A stretch of DNA of 64,000 nucleotides from Poriferisodalis sp965221945 (GTDB lineage Bacteria; Actinomycetota; Acidimicrobiia; Acidimicrobiales; Poriferisodalaceae), in assembly GCF_965221945.1 (NCBI RefSeq), contig NZ_OZ244925.1, positions 434,001 to 498,000 on the forward strand. Direction: 5' to 3'. The translations under genes and the position numbers were made by a program. Positions 35,645 through 48,477 of this stretch are shown here, piece by piece. The notes under the pieces are model-generated. The model was not told the origin of the DNA, ran no database searches, and was given only the letters and a program-made list of their open reading frames with translations. Each line of letters starts with the position of its first letter. Position 1 is the first letter of the stretch.

Positions 35645-36730
35645 ATGACTCGGTCGACGGGGCTTGACCGAACCGGCACCGACTCGATGGGGATGGCGGC
35701 CGCCACCCATGCACTGCCGGCCCAGCTCGAGGCCGCGCTGGCCGCCGCCGTAGACGTGGTGGGCCCAGCAGGGAGCGACCCGATCACCAATGTCGTCGCC
35801 ATGGGCATGGGAGGTTCGGGGGTCGCCGGGGACATCACCTCGGCGCTCGCGGCGCCGCACATGCGTGTGCCGGTCACCGTTGTCAAGGGGTACGAGTGTC
35901 CCGTCTTTGTCGGCCCGCAAACGCTGGCGATAGCGGTCTCATTCAGCGGCAACACCGAAGAGACCCTCGAAGCGGCCACGGCTGCGCATGACGCCGGCGC
36001 CTCAATTGTCGCAGTCACCTCAGGCGGCCAGCTGGCCGAGCTGGCTCGCCACTGGGGTGCGCCGCTCTATGAAGTGGACAGCAGCATCCCGATGCCGAGA
36101 GCGGCAGTCGGCGCCATTTCGGTCGCGCCCCTCGTGGCGCTCGAACGTGCTGGTTTGCTGTCGGGTATTGCCGGCTGGGTCGGCGCGACCCTTGCCCAGC
36201 TGGGTTCGCGCCAAGACAGCACCGACACTGGGGTCGATTCGCTTGACGGGCTCGTCAGCGCGATCGGCAACGGCGAGATGCTGCCGGTCTTCTACGGCGG
36301 GGGCGCACTGGGGGTCGTCGCCGCGGGCCGCGCCAAGGCCCAGATCAACGAGAACGTCAAGATCCCGGCATACGCCAGCGCGATGCCTGAGCTGTGCCAC
36401 AACGAGTTGGCCGGATGGGACCAGGCAGGCCGCGCCGTCGACGGCTCGCCCTTGGCGGTGATCGCGCTGCGTCACGATTTCGAACATCCTCAGATCTGGC
36501 GCCGCTACGACTTCACCCGCCGCATCTTGGACGGCGCCCGCGTCGCTGTGCCCTACGCAGAGTTGCGTGCCGCTGGCGAGGGCGCGATGGCGCAGCTGTT
36601 CGACCTCATTTACCAGGTCGATGTCCTGAGCCTGCGCATCGCCGCAGCAGCCCGGCGCGACCCCGGCCCAGTCCCACTGCTCACTGAACTCAAGACGTAT
36701 CTCGCCGGGCATCCTGCTCGCCAGCCGTGA
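35645..36730 (+). CDS. SIS-domain phosphoglucose/phosphomannose isomerase
   Basis: Two SIS sugar-isomerase domains (NVVAMGMGGSGVAGDI and IAVSFSGNTEETLEAATAA in the first, VFYGGGALGVVAAGRAKAQI in the second) and the catalytic region AYASAMPELCHNELAGWD. Family members interconvert fructose 6-phosphate with glucose 6- or mannose 6-phosphate. Next to manB, this completes a route from fructose 6-phosphate to mannose 1-phosphate. ATG start behind GGGGAGG. 361 aa. Confidence 0.88.
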   Translation: MTRSTGLDRTGTDSMGMAAATHALPAQLEAALAAAVDVVGPAGSDPITNVVAMGMGGSGVAGDITSALAAPHMRVPVTVVKGYECPVFVGPQTLAIAVSFSGNTEETLEAATAAHDAGASIVAVTSGGQLAELARHWGAPLYEVDSSIPMPRAAVGAISVAPLVALERAGLLSGIAGWVGATLAQLGSRQDSTDTGVDSLDGLVSAIGNGEMLPVFYGGGALGVVAAGRAKAQINENVKIPAYASAMPELCHNELAGWDQAGRAVDGSPLAVIALRHDFEHPQIWRRYDFTRRILDGARVAVPYAELRAAGEGAMAQLFDLIYQVDVLSLRIAAAARRDPGPVPLLTELKTYLAGHPARQP

Positions 36731-36743
36731 CCAAGGTGATCCG

Positions 36744-38210
<1,467 letters not shown>

Positions 38211-38247
38211 CGCCCAAATTCGCTTCAGCACCCGGCGGCCGCGCACC

Positions 38248-38253
38248 TACGGT
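38248..38253 (+). promoter_or_regulatory. -10 box TACGGT, leaderless start of comF
   Basis: TACGGT ends seven bases before the ATG at 38261; no Shine-Dalgarno sequence. Confidence 0.45.
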
Positions 38254-38260
38254 CCGCGTC

Positions 38261-38902
38261 ATGCTGTTCGAAGTGCGCTGTCCTGGCTGCCACGCATTGG
38301 GATGGTGCCCGTGCGCTGAGTGCATCGGGGCACTGAGCGATCCCGAGCCGGCGTCGGTACCGGGTGCCGAATCGGTCGCCCTGCTCTTCTCGCACGACGG
38401 CGTCGGTCGCGAGTTCATCCATGCGCTCAAGTACCGGGGCGAGCGAGCCATCGCGCGATGGCTCGGAGAATCGCTCGCCCTCGCACACCTCGCAGCGCCG
38501 TCACAGGGGTCGATCGACACAGCGGCGGCTCTGCCGGCGCGCATCGACACAGTCACCTGGGCGCCGACGACGGCAGCTCACCGCCGCTCGCGCGGCTTTG
38601 ACCAGGCTGAGACGCTGGCGAGAACAACCGCCAAGGCGTTGCGTGTGCGCCCGGCGCGGTTGTTGCGGCGGATCGGCACGAGAGCACAGTCGGGCGCCAG
38701 CAGAACCGAACGTCTCCACGGTCCACGTTTCAATGCACGCGTTCGTGTCGCGGGGCGCCGGATTCTGCTTGTCGATGACGTGCTCACCACCGGGGCGACG
38801 CTGCGCGCCGCGACCGCTGCGTTGTTGGATGCGCGCGCAGCCTCCGTGCACGTGGCAGCGTGTGCTCGGCGGGGTCACGACGGTGCCGCGTCTGTTGCCT
38901 AA
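38261..38902 (+). CDS. ComF-family phosphoribosyltransferase-like protein
   Basis: 213 aa. N-terminal Cys pairs (CPGCHALGWCPCAEC) form a probable Zn finger. LKYRGERAIARWLG and RRSRGFDQAE are family motifs, and ILLVDDVLTTGATL is the PRPP-binding loop of type I phosphoribosyltransferases. ComF proteins are linked to DNA uptake in competent bacteria; the biochemical role is unclear, and most actinobacterial copies sit, as here, before hpf and secA. Confidence 0.88.
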   Translation: MLFEVRCPGCHALGWCPCAECIGALSDPEPASVPGAESVALLFSHDGVGREFIHALKYRGERAIARWLGESLALAHLAAPSQGSIDTAAALPARIDTVTWAPTTAAHRRSRGFDQAETLARTTAKALRVRPARLLRRIGTRAQSGASRTERLHGPRFNARVRVAGRRILLVDDVLTTGATLRAATAALLDARAASVHVAACARRGHDGAASVA

Positions 38903-38966
38903 CATGGCAATCCCTTCACTTCGGGCAGGAACGTCTCACCGGGCAGCTACCCAGAAAGCCGAGGCA

Positions 38967-39566
38967 ATGCAGATCATCATCACGGGTCGCAAGGTTCAGG
39001 TTCCCGACGATGTGCGGGCTGCGGTGGAGCGGAAGATCGGGGCGCTGGACAGATTCGTCGGTGACCTGGATCGGGCCGAGGTGGTGTTCCGGGAGGAGAA
39101 AAACCCGCGCATCGCCGAGCGTGAGCAGGTGGAGGTCACACTGCTCGGGCACGGACACCGTGTGCGCGCCTCAGTGTCCGGCGTTGACCAGCACCAAGCG
39201 GTCGACCTCGCAGTCGGCAAGCTCGGCAAGCAGTTGCGCAAGCTCAAGACTCGTGTTGTACGGCGCCGGCGCCCGAACCTGCAACGCGATGAGGTCCACC
39301 ATCCGCTGGCTCGCCTCGACAACGAACTGGTCAACGGTGCTGTGGCTCCCGAGCAGGCGGCGGACATCGACGACCCTGAATGGGTCCCGCGTATCGTGCG
39401 CCGCAAGACGTTCGAGCTGGAGTTTATGGATCCCGCCGAAGCGGTCGCCCGGATGCAGCTGCTCGACCACGATTTCTTCCTCTTCGTGAATGTCGACAGC
39501 GACAAGCCGAGCGTGGTGTACCTGCGCTCGGACGGAGACGCTGGGCTCATCGAGATCGACGCCTGA
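38967..39566 (+). CDS. hpf: Long-form ribosome hibernation promoting factor
   Basis: Dimerises and silences 70S ribosomes in stationary phase. Residues 1-100 are the S30AE/YfiA domain (IIITGRKVQVPDDVRAAVER, VEVTLLGHGHRVRASVSG), followed by a basic linker and the C-terminal dimerization domain (VRRKTFELEFMDPAEAVARM, LLDHDFFLFVNVDSDKPSVV). 199 aa from the ATG at 38967, preceded by GAGGCA; longer frames reach back into comF out of context. A TAACAT box at 38900-38905 may be its promoter, leaving a leader of about 55 bases. Confidence 0.92.
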   Translation: MQIIITGRKVQVPDDVRAAVERKIGALDRFVGDLDRAEVVFREEKNPRIAEREQVEVTLLGHGHRVRASVSGVDQHQAVDLAVGKLGKQLRKLKTRVVRRRRPNLQRDEVHHPLARLDNELVNGAVAPEQAADIDDPEWVPRIVRRKTFELEFMDPAEAVARMQLLDHDFFLFVNVDSDKPSVVYLRSDGDAGLIEIDA

Positions 39567-39607
39567 ACCTTTCTTTAATCCTCGGCTCTGGTGCTGGGGG
39601 CCAGCGG

Positions 39608-39613
39608 TAGCCT
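39608..39613 (+). promoter_or_regulatory. -10 box TAGCCT, leaderless start of secA
   Basis: TAGCCT ends six bases before the GTG at 39620. There is no ribosome-binding site, so the essential secA mRNA is probably leaderless. Confidence 0.55.
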
Positions 39614-39619
39614 GCGCTC

Positions 39620-42412
<2,793 letters not shown>

Positions 42413-42421
42413 GGCGCCAAC

Positions 42422-43555
42422 GTGAGCCGATCCTTGAGCGACTATGCCGACGCGTTGGCTGATCTGGTCCGGCGCGTGTCCGAGGCGCATCAGTACCTGG
42501 GGATCGACGAGGCCCGTGAGGTGGCGAACGGGCTGGAGGCCGAGGCGTCAGAGCCGTCGCTGTGGGATGACCCCGAACGTGCTCGTGCAGTCACCACCCG
42601 GCTGTCACGCGTGCGCGACGACATCGAGCGCTGGGAGCGGGCACGCGCAGAAGTGGACGACGCCACAGCGCTCGCCGAGCTGGCGGCCGAGGAGGACGGC
42701 GCCGAGCTGCTGCCCGAGATCGAAGAGGCCGTCGAAGCCGCCGAGCGCCGGCTCGCAGACATCGAGCTCATGGCGCTGTTCAGCGGCGAGCACGATGAGA
42801 ACGACGCCGTGTGCGAGATCAATTCGGGTGCCGGGGGCACCGACGCCTGCGACTGGGCCGAGATGCTGCTGCGCATGTACCAGCGCTGGGCCGAGCGCAA
42901 CGACTTCTCCGTCGAGCTGACCGAGGCGACCGACGGGGGAGAGGCTGGGATCAGCTCGGCAACCTTTCTTGTCAAGGGGTGCCATGCCTTCGGGTTCCTT
43001 GCAGCCGAACGAGGCGTGCATCGTCTGGTGCGCATCTCTCCGTTCGATGCGCAGTCCCGCCGCCACACGGCGTTCGCCTCGCTGAAGGTCGTCCCGTTCT
43101 TCGAAGAGGTCTCCGACGAGGTCCCCATCGACGAGGGCGATCTGCGCATTGACACGTACCGGTCGTCGGGGGCTGGCGGCCAGCACGTCAACGTCACCGA
43201 CTCGGCCGTTCGCATCACGCACCTGCCCACGGGCATCGTCGTGGCGTGCCAGAACGAGCGCAGCCAGCACCAGAACAAAGACCGGGCCATGCAGATGCTG
43301 GCAGCAAAGCTCGCCGACTTGCAGCGCACCGAGCGCGAGGCAGAGGTTGCAGCCCTGGCGGGCGAACAGCGCGACGTGGCCTGGGGCAGCCAGATCCGCT
43401 CGTACGTGCTGCACCCGTATCAACAGGTCAAGGACCTGCGGACCAACGTCGAAGTCGGCAATGTCGACGCCGTGCTCGACGGCGACTTGAACGGCCTGAT
43501 GGAGGCCTACCTGCGCTGGCAACGCTCCCAGCGGGGCGCAGACGGCGGGACTTGA
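42422..43555 (+). CDS. prfB: Peptide chain release factor 2
   Basis: Terminates translation at UGA and UAA. GGQ motif in SSGAGGQHVNVTDSAVR, stop-codon recognition tripeptide S-P-F in VRISPFDAQSRRH, and the N-terminal helical domain. The frame is continuous: the in-frame TGA frameshift site known from E. coli prfB is not present. GTG start nine bases after secA. 377 aa. Because RF2 reads UGA, it would compete with any selenocysteine insertion at the candidate UGA codon at 54180. Confidence 0.95.
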   Translation: MSRSLSDYADALADLVRRVSEAHQYLGIDEAREVANGLEAEASEPSLWDDPERARAVTTRLSRVRDDIERWERARAEVDDATALAELAAEEDGAELLPEIEEAVEAAERRLADIELMALFSGEHDENDAVCEINSGAGGTDACDWAEMLLRMYQRWAERNDFSVELTEATDGGEAGISSATFLVKGCHAFGFLAAERGVHRLVRISPFDAQSRRHTAFASLKVVPFFEEVSDEVPIDEGDLRIDTYRSSGAGGQHVNVTDSAVRITHLPTGIVVACQNERSQHQNKDRAMQMLAAKLADLQRTEREAEVAALAGEQRDVAWGSQIRSYVLHPYQQVKDLRTNVEVGNVDAVLDGDLNGLMEAYLRWQRSQRGADGGT

Positions 43556-43569
43556 GGCCGTCGAAGGCA

Positions 43570-43610
43570 TTGACAGCAGAGCATCAAAATGGGTGATGCT
43601 ATGCTGTCAA
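43570..43610. promoter_or_regulatory. Palindromic operator of vapBC
   Basis: Inverted repeat with arms of 17 bases and one mismatch around a 7-base centre (AAATGGG): TTGACAGCA and AGCATCA on the left, TGATGCT and TGCTGTCAA on the right. It ends one base before the vapB ATG. TTGACA inside the left arm could be a -35 box. The antitoxin RHH dimer, alone or with VapC, most likely binds here to repress the operon. Confidence 0.8.
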
Positions 43611-43611
43611 C

Positions 43612-43866
43612 ATGAGGACCACGGTGACACTCGATACCGATGCAGAGCAGATCATCCGGCGCCGCATGTCCGAGCGCAAGGTCTCGTTCAAGCAGGCACT
43701 CAACGATTTGCTGCGTGAGGCCGGTCCGAAGGGTGCGAGCCGGCGACCGTTCGCCACCCAGACGCGCTCGTTGGGCCCGCCGCAAGTCGATTTGACCAAG
43801 GCGCTTCAGCTTGCGGGGCAGCTCGAAGACACCGAGTTGGCCCGGCGAATGGAAACCGGTTCGTGA
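43612..43866 (+). CDS. vapB: VapB-type antitoxin (ribbon-helix-helix)
   Basis: 84 aa. The N-terminus (MRTTVTLDTDAEQIIRRRM) is a ribbon-helix-helix DNA-binding domain; the rest is expected to fold on binding the toxin, with a C-terminal helix (LQLAGQLEDTELARRM). It starts directly at the end of a large palindrome and overlaps the downstream PIN toxin gene by four bases. It probably neutralises VapC and autorepresses. The module separates prfB from ftsEX, an order that is usually uninterrupted in actinobacteria. Confidence 0.88.
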   Translation: MRTTVTLDTDAEQIIRRRMSERKVSFKQALNDLLREAGPKGASRRPFATQTRSLGPPQVDLTKALQLAGQLEDTELARRMETGS

Positions 43867-44288
43867 AGCTCGTCGATGCGAACGTCCTGCTGTATGCCGT
43901 CAACGAGGACGCCGACCGTCACCGCGAATCGAGGCGTTGGCTCGATTGGGCATTGAACGGCGGTGCGACGGTTGCTTTCGCATGGCTGGCGTTGTTGGCG
44001 TTCGTCCGCGTGTCCACTCACCGAGGCGTCTTCTCTCAGCCCTTGACACCAGCGGAAGCCATCGCACGGGCACGGGAGTGGATCGCTCAGCCAGCCGGCG
44101 TTGTCGTCGAACCCACGGCTCGGCACCTCGGCATCGTCTCGGAGCTGCTGGCGTCGTCGGGGTCCGGCGGGAACCTCGTCAACGACGCGCATCTTGCAGC
44201 GCTGGCGATTGAGCATCGCTGCGAGATCGTCTCGTTCGATCGCGACTTCAATCGCTTTGAAGGCATCCGACTCGAAGCGCCGTCCTGA
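43863..44288 (+). CDS. vapC: VapC-type PIN-domain ribonuclease toxin
   Basis: 141 aa PIN domain. Metal-binding acidic residues are seen in KLVDANVLLYAV (Asp), a Glu in the central helix region, NLVNDAHLAALA (Asp) and IVSFDRDFNRF (Asp). VapC toxins cleave specific RNAs such as tRNA or rRNA loops. GTG start overlapping the vapB stop (GTGA), which ensures coupled synthesis. The subfamily (TA_VapC-like with FVRVSTHRGVF) is common in actinobacteria. Confidence 0.88.
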   Translation: MKLVDANVLLYAVNEDADRHRESRRWLDWALNGGATVAFAWLALLAFVRVSTHRGVFSQPLTPAEAIARAREWIAQPAGVVVEPTARHLGIVSELLASSGSGGNLVNDAHLAALAIEHRCEIVSFDRDFNRFEGIRLEAPS

Positions 44289-44323
44289 GGGTGGCGTAGG
44301 AACCGACTGCACTAGGCGCCGCC

Positions 44324-44347
44324 GGCTGCGGTTTCGACACCGCAGCC
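44324..44347 (+). terminator. Hairpin after vapC, possible terminator
   Basis: GGCTGCGGT and ACCGCAGCC form a perfect 9-bp stem with a TTCGAC loop. There is no run of T behind it, so it would be an atypical terminator; it lies 36 bases after the vapC stop and separates vapBC from ftsE. Confidence 0.4.
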
Positions 44348-44503
44348 GTGTGCGGGCCGCAGGCGGTGAACGGGTTTCACAAGGACGCTGGCGTACCGTA
44401 GGACTCAGCTCAATCTCATCCAGATCTGCTGTAGTCAAATCCCGGAAATAACCGACACAGCGATGCCGGAGTCTCGACCCGGCCGCACAGCCCGAAGGCG
44501 CGC

Positions 44504-45238
44504 ATGATCCGCTTCGACAAAGTCACGAAGATCTACAAGGGCCAGACGCGAGCGGTCAACGGCGTGACCCTCAATATCGAGAAGGGCGAATTCATCTTCC
44601 TGGTCGGGCCGTCCGGGTCGGGCAAGTCCACGATGCTGCGCCTCATGACCTGTGAGGAGAAGGTCACCGAGGGCAATATCCACGTGGCCGGAAAGGACTT
44701 GTCGAAGCTGACCAGCTGGCGCGTGCCCTACTTGCGGCGAAACATCGGCTCGGTCTTCCAGGACTTCAAGCTGCTGCCCAACAAGACCGTCTACGAGAAC
44801 GTGGCGTTCGCGCTCGAGGTCATCGGTCGCCCCGAGAACGTCATCCGCACGCAGGTCCCAGCCATCTTGGAGCTGGTCGGGCTGGAAGACAAGCAGCGGC
44901 GTTTTCCTGACGAGCTGTCGGGTGGCGAGCAGCAGCGCGTGAGCGTTGCCCGTGCGTTCGTGAACCGGCCGCTCATCCTGCTCGCAGACGAGCCCACCGG
45001 GAACCTCGACCCTGACACCTCTGAGGAGCTCACCTCGCTGCTGGACCGGATCAATCGCACCGGCACAACTGTGGTCATGGCAACCCACGATCAGACGATC
45101 GTGGACCGCATGCGGCGCCGGGTAGTGGCGCTGCGGCACGGCGAGCTGGTGCGCGACGAGCAGCGGGGCGCGTACGGCAGCGAGACGGAGTCGCTGGAGG
45201 CTGTCGCCTCCCGGCCCCCCGAAAGGGTGGATCCGTGA
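44504..45238 (+). CDS. ftsE: Cell-division ATP-binding protein FtsE
   Basis: ABC ATPase that works with FtsX to control peptidoglycan hydrolases at the division site. Walker A GPSGSGKST, ABC signature ELSGGEQQRVSVARAF, Walker B LILLADEPTGNLDP, switch His in MATHDQ. 244 aa; the last ~20 residues are a variable tail. The stop overlaps the ftsX start (GTGA). Confidence 0.94.
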   Translation: MIRFDKVTKIYKGQTRAVNGVTLNIEKGEFIFLVGPSGSGKSTMLRLMTCEEKVTEGNIHVAGKDLSKLTSWRVPYLRRNIGSVFQDFKLLPNKTVYENVAFALEVIGRPENVIRTQVPAILELVGLEDKQRRFPDELSGGEQQRVSVARAFVNRPLILLADEPTGNLDPDTSEELTSLLDRINRTGTTVVMATHDQTIVDRMRRRVVALRHGELVRDEQRGAYGSETESLEAVASRPPERVDP

Positions 45239-46128
45239 GCCGGATCCGCTACTTCGCGCGGGAGACTTGGACCAACATCCGGCGCAACCTCACGCTGACG
45301 TTCGCTGCGATTCTCACCGTGGCTGTCGGCGTGATGCTGGTGGGCATGGGGCTCATGGCGGGCTACGCCAGCGGAAACGCGCTCGACCGCTGGGAGGGCG
45401 GCGTTCAGTTCGAGGTGTTCTTGAACCCGCAGATCGATCCCACCCAGATCGACGCACTCGGCATCGAGTTGCAGTCGCACCCTGAGATCGACCGCATCGA
45501 GTTCTTCAGCGCCGATGAGGCCTACGCGCTCGTGTCCCAGCAGATGGCCGACCAGCCCGAGCTGCTCGCTCAGGTGTCGCCCGAGGCGCTGCCCGCGTCC
45601 TACCGGGTGGTGCCCCGATCGGTCGAGTCAGAGCTGATCGAGTCCCTCGCTGCGCAATTCCGCCAGCGCCCTGGCGTGCTGTCCGTCCAGACCGGGCGTG
45701 AAGAGGTCGACGCCATCCGGACGTGGTTCACGTCGTTCCAAGGCATTGTGCTGCTGCTGTCGATCGTGCTGTCGGGTGCCAGCGTCATGCTGATCTTCAA
45801 CTCGATCCGGGTGGCCATGTTCGCCCGCCGCCGCGAGATCGAGGTCATGAAGCTGGTCGGTGCCACGAACAGCTTCATCCGGTTCCCGTTCATGCTCGAA
45901 GGCATGCTGCACGGCCTCATCGGCGGCATCATCGGAGCCATTGCGGCAGGCGCATTGCGCGGCCATGTCGAGGGGCTGTTCTCTCGCTCGGAGATCCTGG
46001 CGTTCTTCAGGTCGTTCGTGGTGACGTCCAATCAGTTCACGACCGTGGTGTTCGTCACCGTGATCGCCGGCGTGCTGGTGGGCGTGCTCGGCTCCGCCTT
46101 TGCAGCGAGTCGCTTCCTCGACGTTTGA
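45235..46128 (+). CDS. ftsX: Cell-division permease-like protein FtsX
   Basis: Four membrane helices: one after the cytoplasmic N-terminus (LTLTFAAILTVAVGVMLVGM), an external domain (about residues 45-160), then three more in the C-terminal FtsX/MacB domain (GIVLLLSIVLSGASVMLIF, IGGIIGAIAAGALRG, TTVVFVTVIAGVLVGVLG). Transmits FtsE ATP hydrolysis to external wall hydrolases. 297 aa, GTG start coupled to ftsE. The smpB gene that often follows is not here. Confidence 0.93.
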   Translation: MSRIRYFARETWTNIRRNLTLTFAAILTVAVGVMLVGMGLMAGYASGNALDRWEGGVQFEVFLNPQIDPTQIDALGIELQSHPEIDRIEFFSADEAYALVSQQMADQPELLAQVSPEALPASYRVVPRSVESELIESLAAQFRQRPGVLSVQTGREEVDAIRTWFTSFQGIVLLLSIVLSGASVMLIFNSIRVAMFARRREIEVMKLVGATNSFIRFPFMLEGMLHGLIGGIIGAIAAGALRGHVEGLFSRSEILAFFRSFVVTSNQFTTVVFVTVIAGVLVGVLGSAFAASRFLDV

Positions 46129-46205
46129 GACGGCTCGACGTGTAGAAACACCGGGGCCGTGGCATCAGGTGGCGGACATGAAGCGCTACGACCCGGGGAG
46201 GCCCC

Positions 46206-47105
46206 ATGCCGGAGTTCGAGACGATCCTGTACGAGGTTGACGACCACGTGGCCACCATCACTCTCAACCGGCCGGAGCGACTGAACGCGTTCAACAGCCA
46301 GATGCTCTGTGATGTCATGGACGCCATTGACCTCGTTGACGCCGACGACGACGTTCGGGCAGTGATCTTCACCGGCGCCGGCCGCGGCTATTGCGCCGGT
46401 GCGGATCTCGGTGGGGGCTCCGCCGCCTTCGATTTCGACAATCAGACCGATGAGCAGAAGGCCGAACGGGCCGCAGAGCGACGCGAGAGCGACGATCTGT
46501 CGTGGATGCGTGATGGCGGCGGGCTGCTCGCGTTGCGCCTGTACGAGTGCAACAAGCCGCTCATCGCGGCGATCAACGGCCCCGCCGTCGGCGTGGGAGT
46601 CACGATGACGCTGCCGATGGACATCCGGCTGGCGTCGACCAAGGCGCGCATCGGGTTCGTGTTCGCCCGGCGGGGACTGGTGCCCGAGGCCTGCTCGTCG
46701 TACTTCTTGCCGCGCGTGGTCGGGCTGTCGCGTGCGTTGGAGTGGTGTTTCAGCGGCCGCGTCTTCGATGCAGCCGAGGCTCTCGAAGGCGGGCTCGTGC
46801 GCAGCCTGCACGAGCCCGACGATCTGCTGCCTGCAGCCCGAGCCATCGCTGCCGACATTGCCGAGAACACCTCGGCGATCTCGGTGACGGTGATCCGCCA
46901 CATGCTGTGGCGCATGCTGGCTGCCGACCATCCAATGGAGGCCCACAAGATCGACTCGCGGGGGATCTACCACCTCGGGCGAGGCGCGGACGCGCATGAA
47001 GGTGTGGCGTCCTTTCTCGAGAAGCGACCTCCCGAGTTCACGCTGCGTCCGAGCCAGGACCTGCCCGAGTACGTCCCGTGGTGGGACGAGCCCGAATTCA
47101 GCTAG
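46206..47105 (+). CDS. Enoyl-CoA hydratase/isomerase family protein
   Basis: Crotonase fold: LNRPERLNAFNSQM, oxyanion-hole segment GRGYCAGADLGGG, AINGPAVGVGVTMTLPMDIRLAS, and a Glu in GLVPEACSSYFLPRVVG where hydratases have a catalytic acid. Probably hydrates unsaturated acyl-CoA in fatty acid or aromatic breakdown; a C-terminal extension (EYVPWWDEPEF) is not typical. Strong Shine-Dalgarno (GGGGAGG) before the ATG. 299 aa. Substrate unknown. Confidence 0.88.
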   Translation: MPEFETILYEVDDHVATITLNRPERLNAFNSQMLCDVMDAIDLVDADDDVRAVIFTGAGRGYCAGADLGGGSAAFDFDNQTDEQKAERAAERRESDDLSWMRDGGGLLALRLYECNKPLIAAINGPAVGVGVTMTLPMDIRLASTKARIGFVFARRGLVPEACSSYFLPRVVGLSRALEWCFSGRVFDAAEALEGGLVRSLHEPDDLLPAARAIAADIAENTSAISVTVIRHMLWRMLAADHPMEAHKIDSRGIYHLGRGADAHEGVASFLEKRPPEFTLRPSQDLPEYVPWWDEPEFS

Positions 47106-47127
47106 CCCCAATTCAGCTGGCCCAGCG

Positions 47128-48411
47128 TCAAGCGGGCCGGGCCCCGGATCCCGCCGAGGGCGCCGGGTCGTCGCCCCAGCCGGTGAGCAGGATGCCGGCG
47201 ACGCAGGCAGCGACCGCGAGTCCGAAGGCGGGCCCGAAGCTGTCGAACCAGTCGGCGAGCAGGCCGCCGATCTGCGGCCCTGCCGCTAGGCCGAAGCCGA
47301 ACAGGATCGTCGCAACCCCGTAGGCAGCACCGAACTCGTCGCCGGCGAGGTTGTCGCTGACGCGGGCGGCGATGGAAGCGATGATGCCGGTGAAGGCGGT
47401 GCCGAACACGAATGCCGACGCCCATGCGACCGGCGGCCCCCCGAGCGCGAGTACTGGGTATGCCGTCAAGGTGATAATCGAGACCAGCAAGACGCCGAAG
47501 CCGATGGTGACCGTGCGTCGTCTGCCGAGTCGGTCGGCCATGCGGCCGAAGATCGGACCGCCGGCGATGCTGCCGATGCCGATGGACGAGAAGGCGATCG
47601 CAGCGCCCCTCGCGTCGAAGAGGTCTGCGTAGCTCTCGAGGTGGCTCACGATGAACGTGAGCACCGTCGTCACGACGAAGGCGTGCAGCGTGTAGGCGGC
47701 GATCAGCCTTCCGGCTTGGGGCACCTTGCCGAGCGCGGCGCGGGCGCCGCCGAAACCCGTGCGGCCAGGTGTGCGCGACCACCTGCGCACGGCGATAGCG
47801 AGGGCCACCAGCACCACCGCGCCAATGACGAATTCGATCCGGTACACGTTGCGCGGATGACTGAGGTCTGCAGTGGCGAGCACGGCCTCGGTCGAGCCGG
47901 CGCTGGCCGGATCGCTCAGGAGTGCATCGATGGCGGCCGCTGCGACCATGCCGCTGCCGACGCCGCCGGTCATCCAGCCAGCGGCGGCACCCCTGCGTTC
48001 GGGCCCCAGCAGCTCGGCTGCGAGCCCGGGCGTGCCCACCCACACGCCGGCCGCGCAGAAGCCCGTCAGCGCGAGTGCAAGGGCCGTGACTCCCACGTTC
48101 GGGCTCCATGCCAGCAACGCCAAGCCGACCACGTTGCCTGCCAGGCCGATCCGAACGGCTCCGCTCAGGCCCGTGCGTCCGACCGTCACTGCGACCACCA
48201 GCGAGCCCCCGACGTACAGCAGCAGGTTCAGCGAACCGAGCGCGCCTGCGACGGTGTTGGACAGGCTGAACCCGTCTCGCAGGTCTGCGAACAGCAGCGA
48301 GTAGGTGAAGCGGCCGAACGACTGCGACACTGCCGCCGCTGCCGCCAACGTCAGCAGCGTGGCGATTCGCCGTGCGCGGCTGAACGATTCGGTATGGGCA
48401 GCGGTCGTCAA
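47128..48411 (-). CDS. MFS transporter, YbfB/YjiJ type
   Basis: 427 aa with about twelve membrane helices and an internal repeat. The N-terminal SFGRFTYSLLFADLRDGF and SLSNTVAGALGSLNLLLYVG match closely the same region of the second MFS gene at 60822-62138, so the two are paralogues. Substrate unknown. TTG start at 48411. It converges with the enoyl-CoA hydratase gene. Confidence 0.85.
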   Translation of the reverse strand: MTTAAHTESFSRARRIATLLTLAAAAAVSQSFGRFTYSLLFADLRDGFSLSNTVAGALGSLNLLLYVGGSLVVAVTVGRTGLSGAVRIGLAGNVVGLALLAWSPNVGVTALALALTGFCAAGVWVGTPGLAAELLGPERRGAAAGWMTGGVGSGMVAAAAIDALLSDPASAGSTEAVLATADLSHPRNVYRIEFVIGAVVLVALAIAVRRWSRTPGRTGFGGARAALGKVPQAGRLIAAYTLHAFVVTTVLTFIVSHLESYADLFDARGAAIAFSSIGIGSIAGGPIFGRMADRLGRRRTVTIGFGVLLVSIITLTAYPVLALGGPPVAWASAFVFGTAFTGIIASIAARVSDNLAGDEFGAAYGVATILFGFGLAAGPQIGGLLADWFDSFGPAFGLAVAACVAGILLTGWGDDPAPSAGSGARPA

Positions 48412-48477
48412 GGTCAGCTCGCCGTATGGCTCATGGCGTCAGACAGGCGCAATCCTGTGAGCGGCGCGGCGTGCGGC

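Noticed and set aside
42422..42520. Programmed frameshift in prfB
   Set aside because: The N-terminal frame is continuous with no in-frame TGA, so no autoregulatory frameshift is present.
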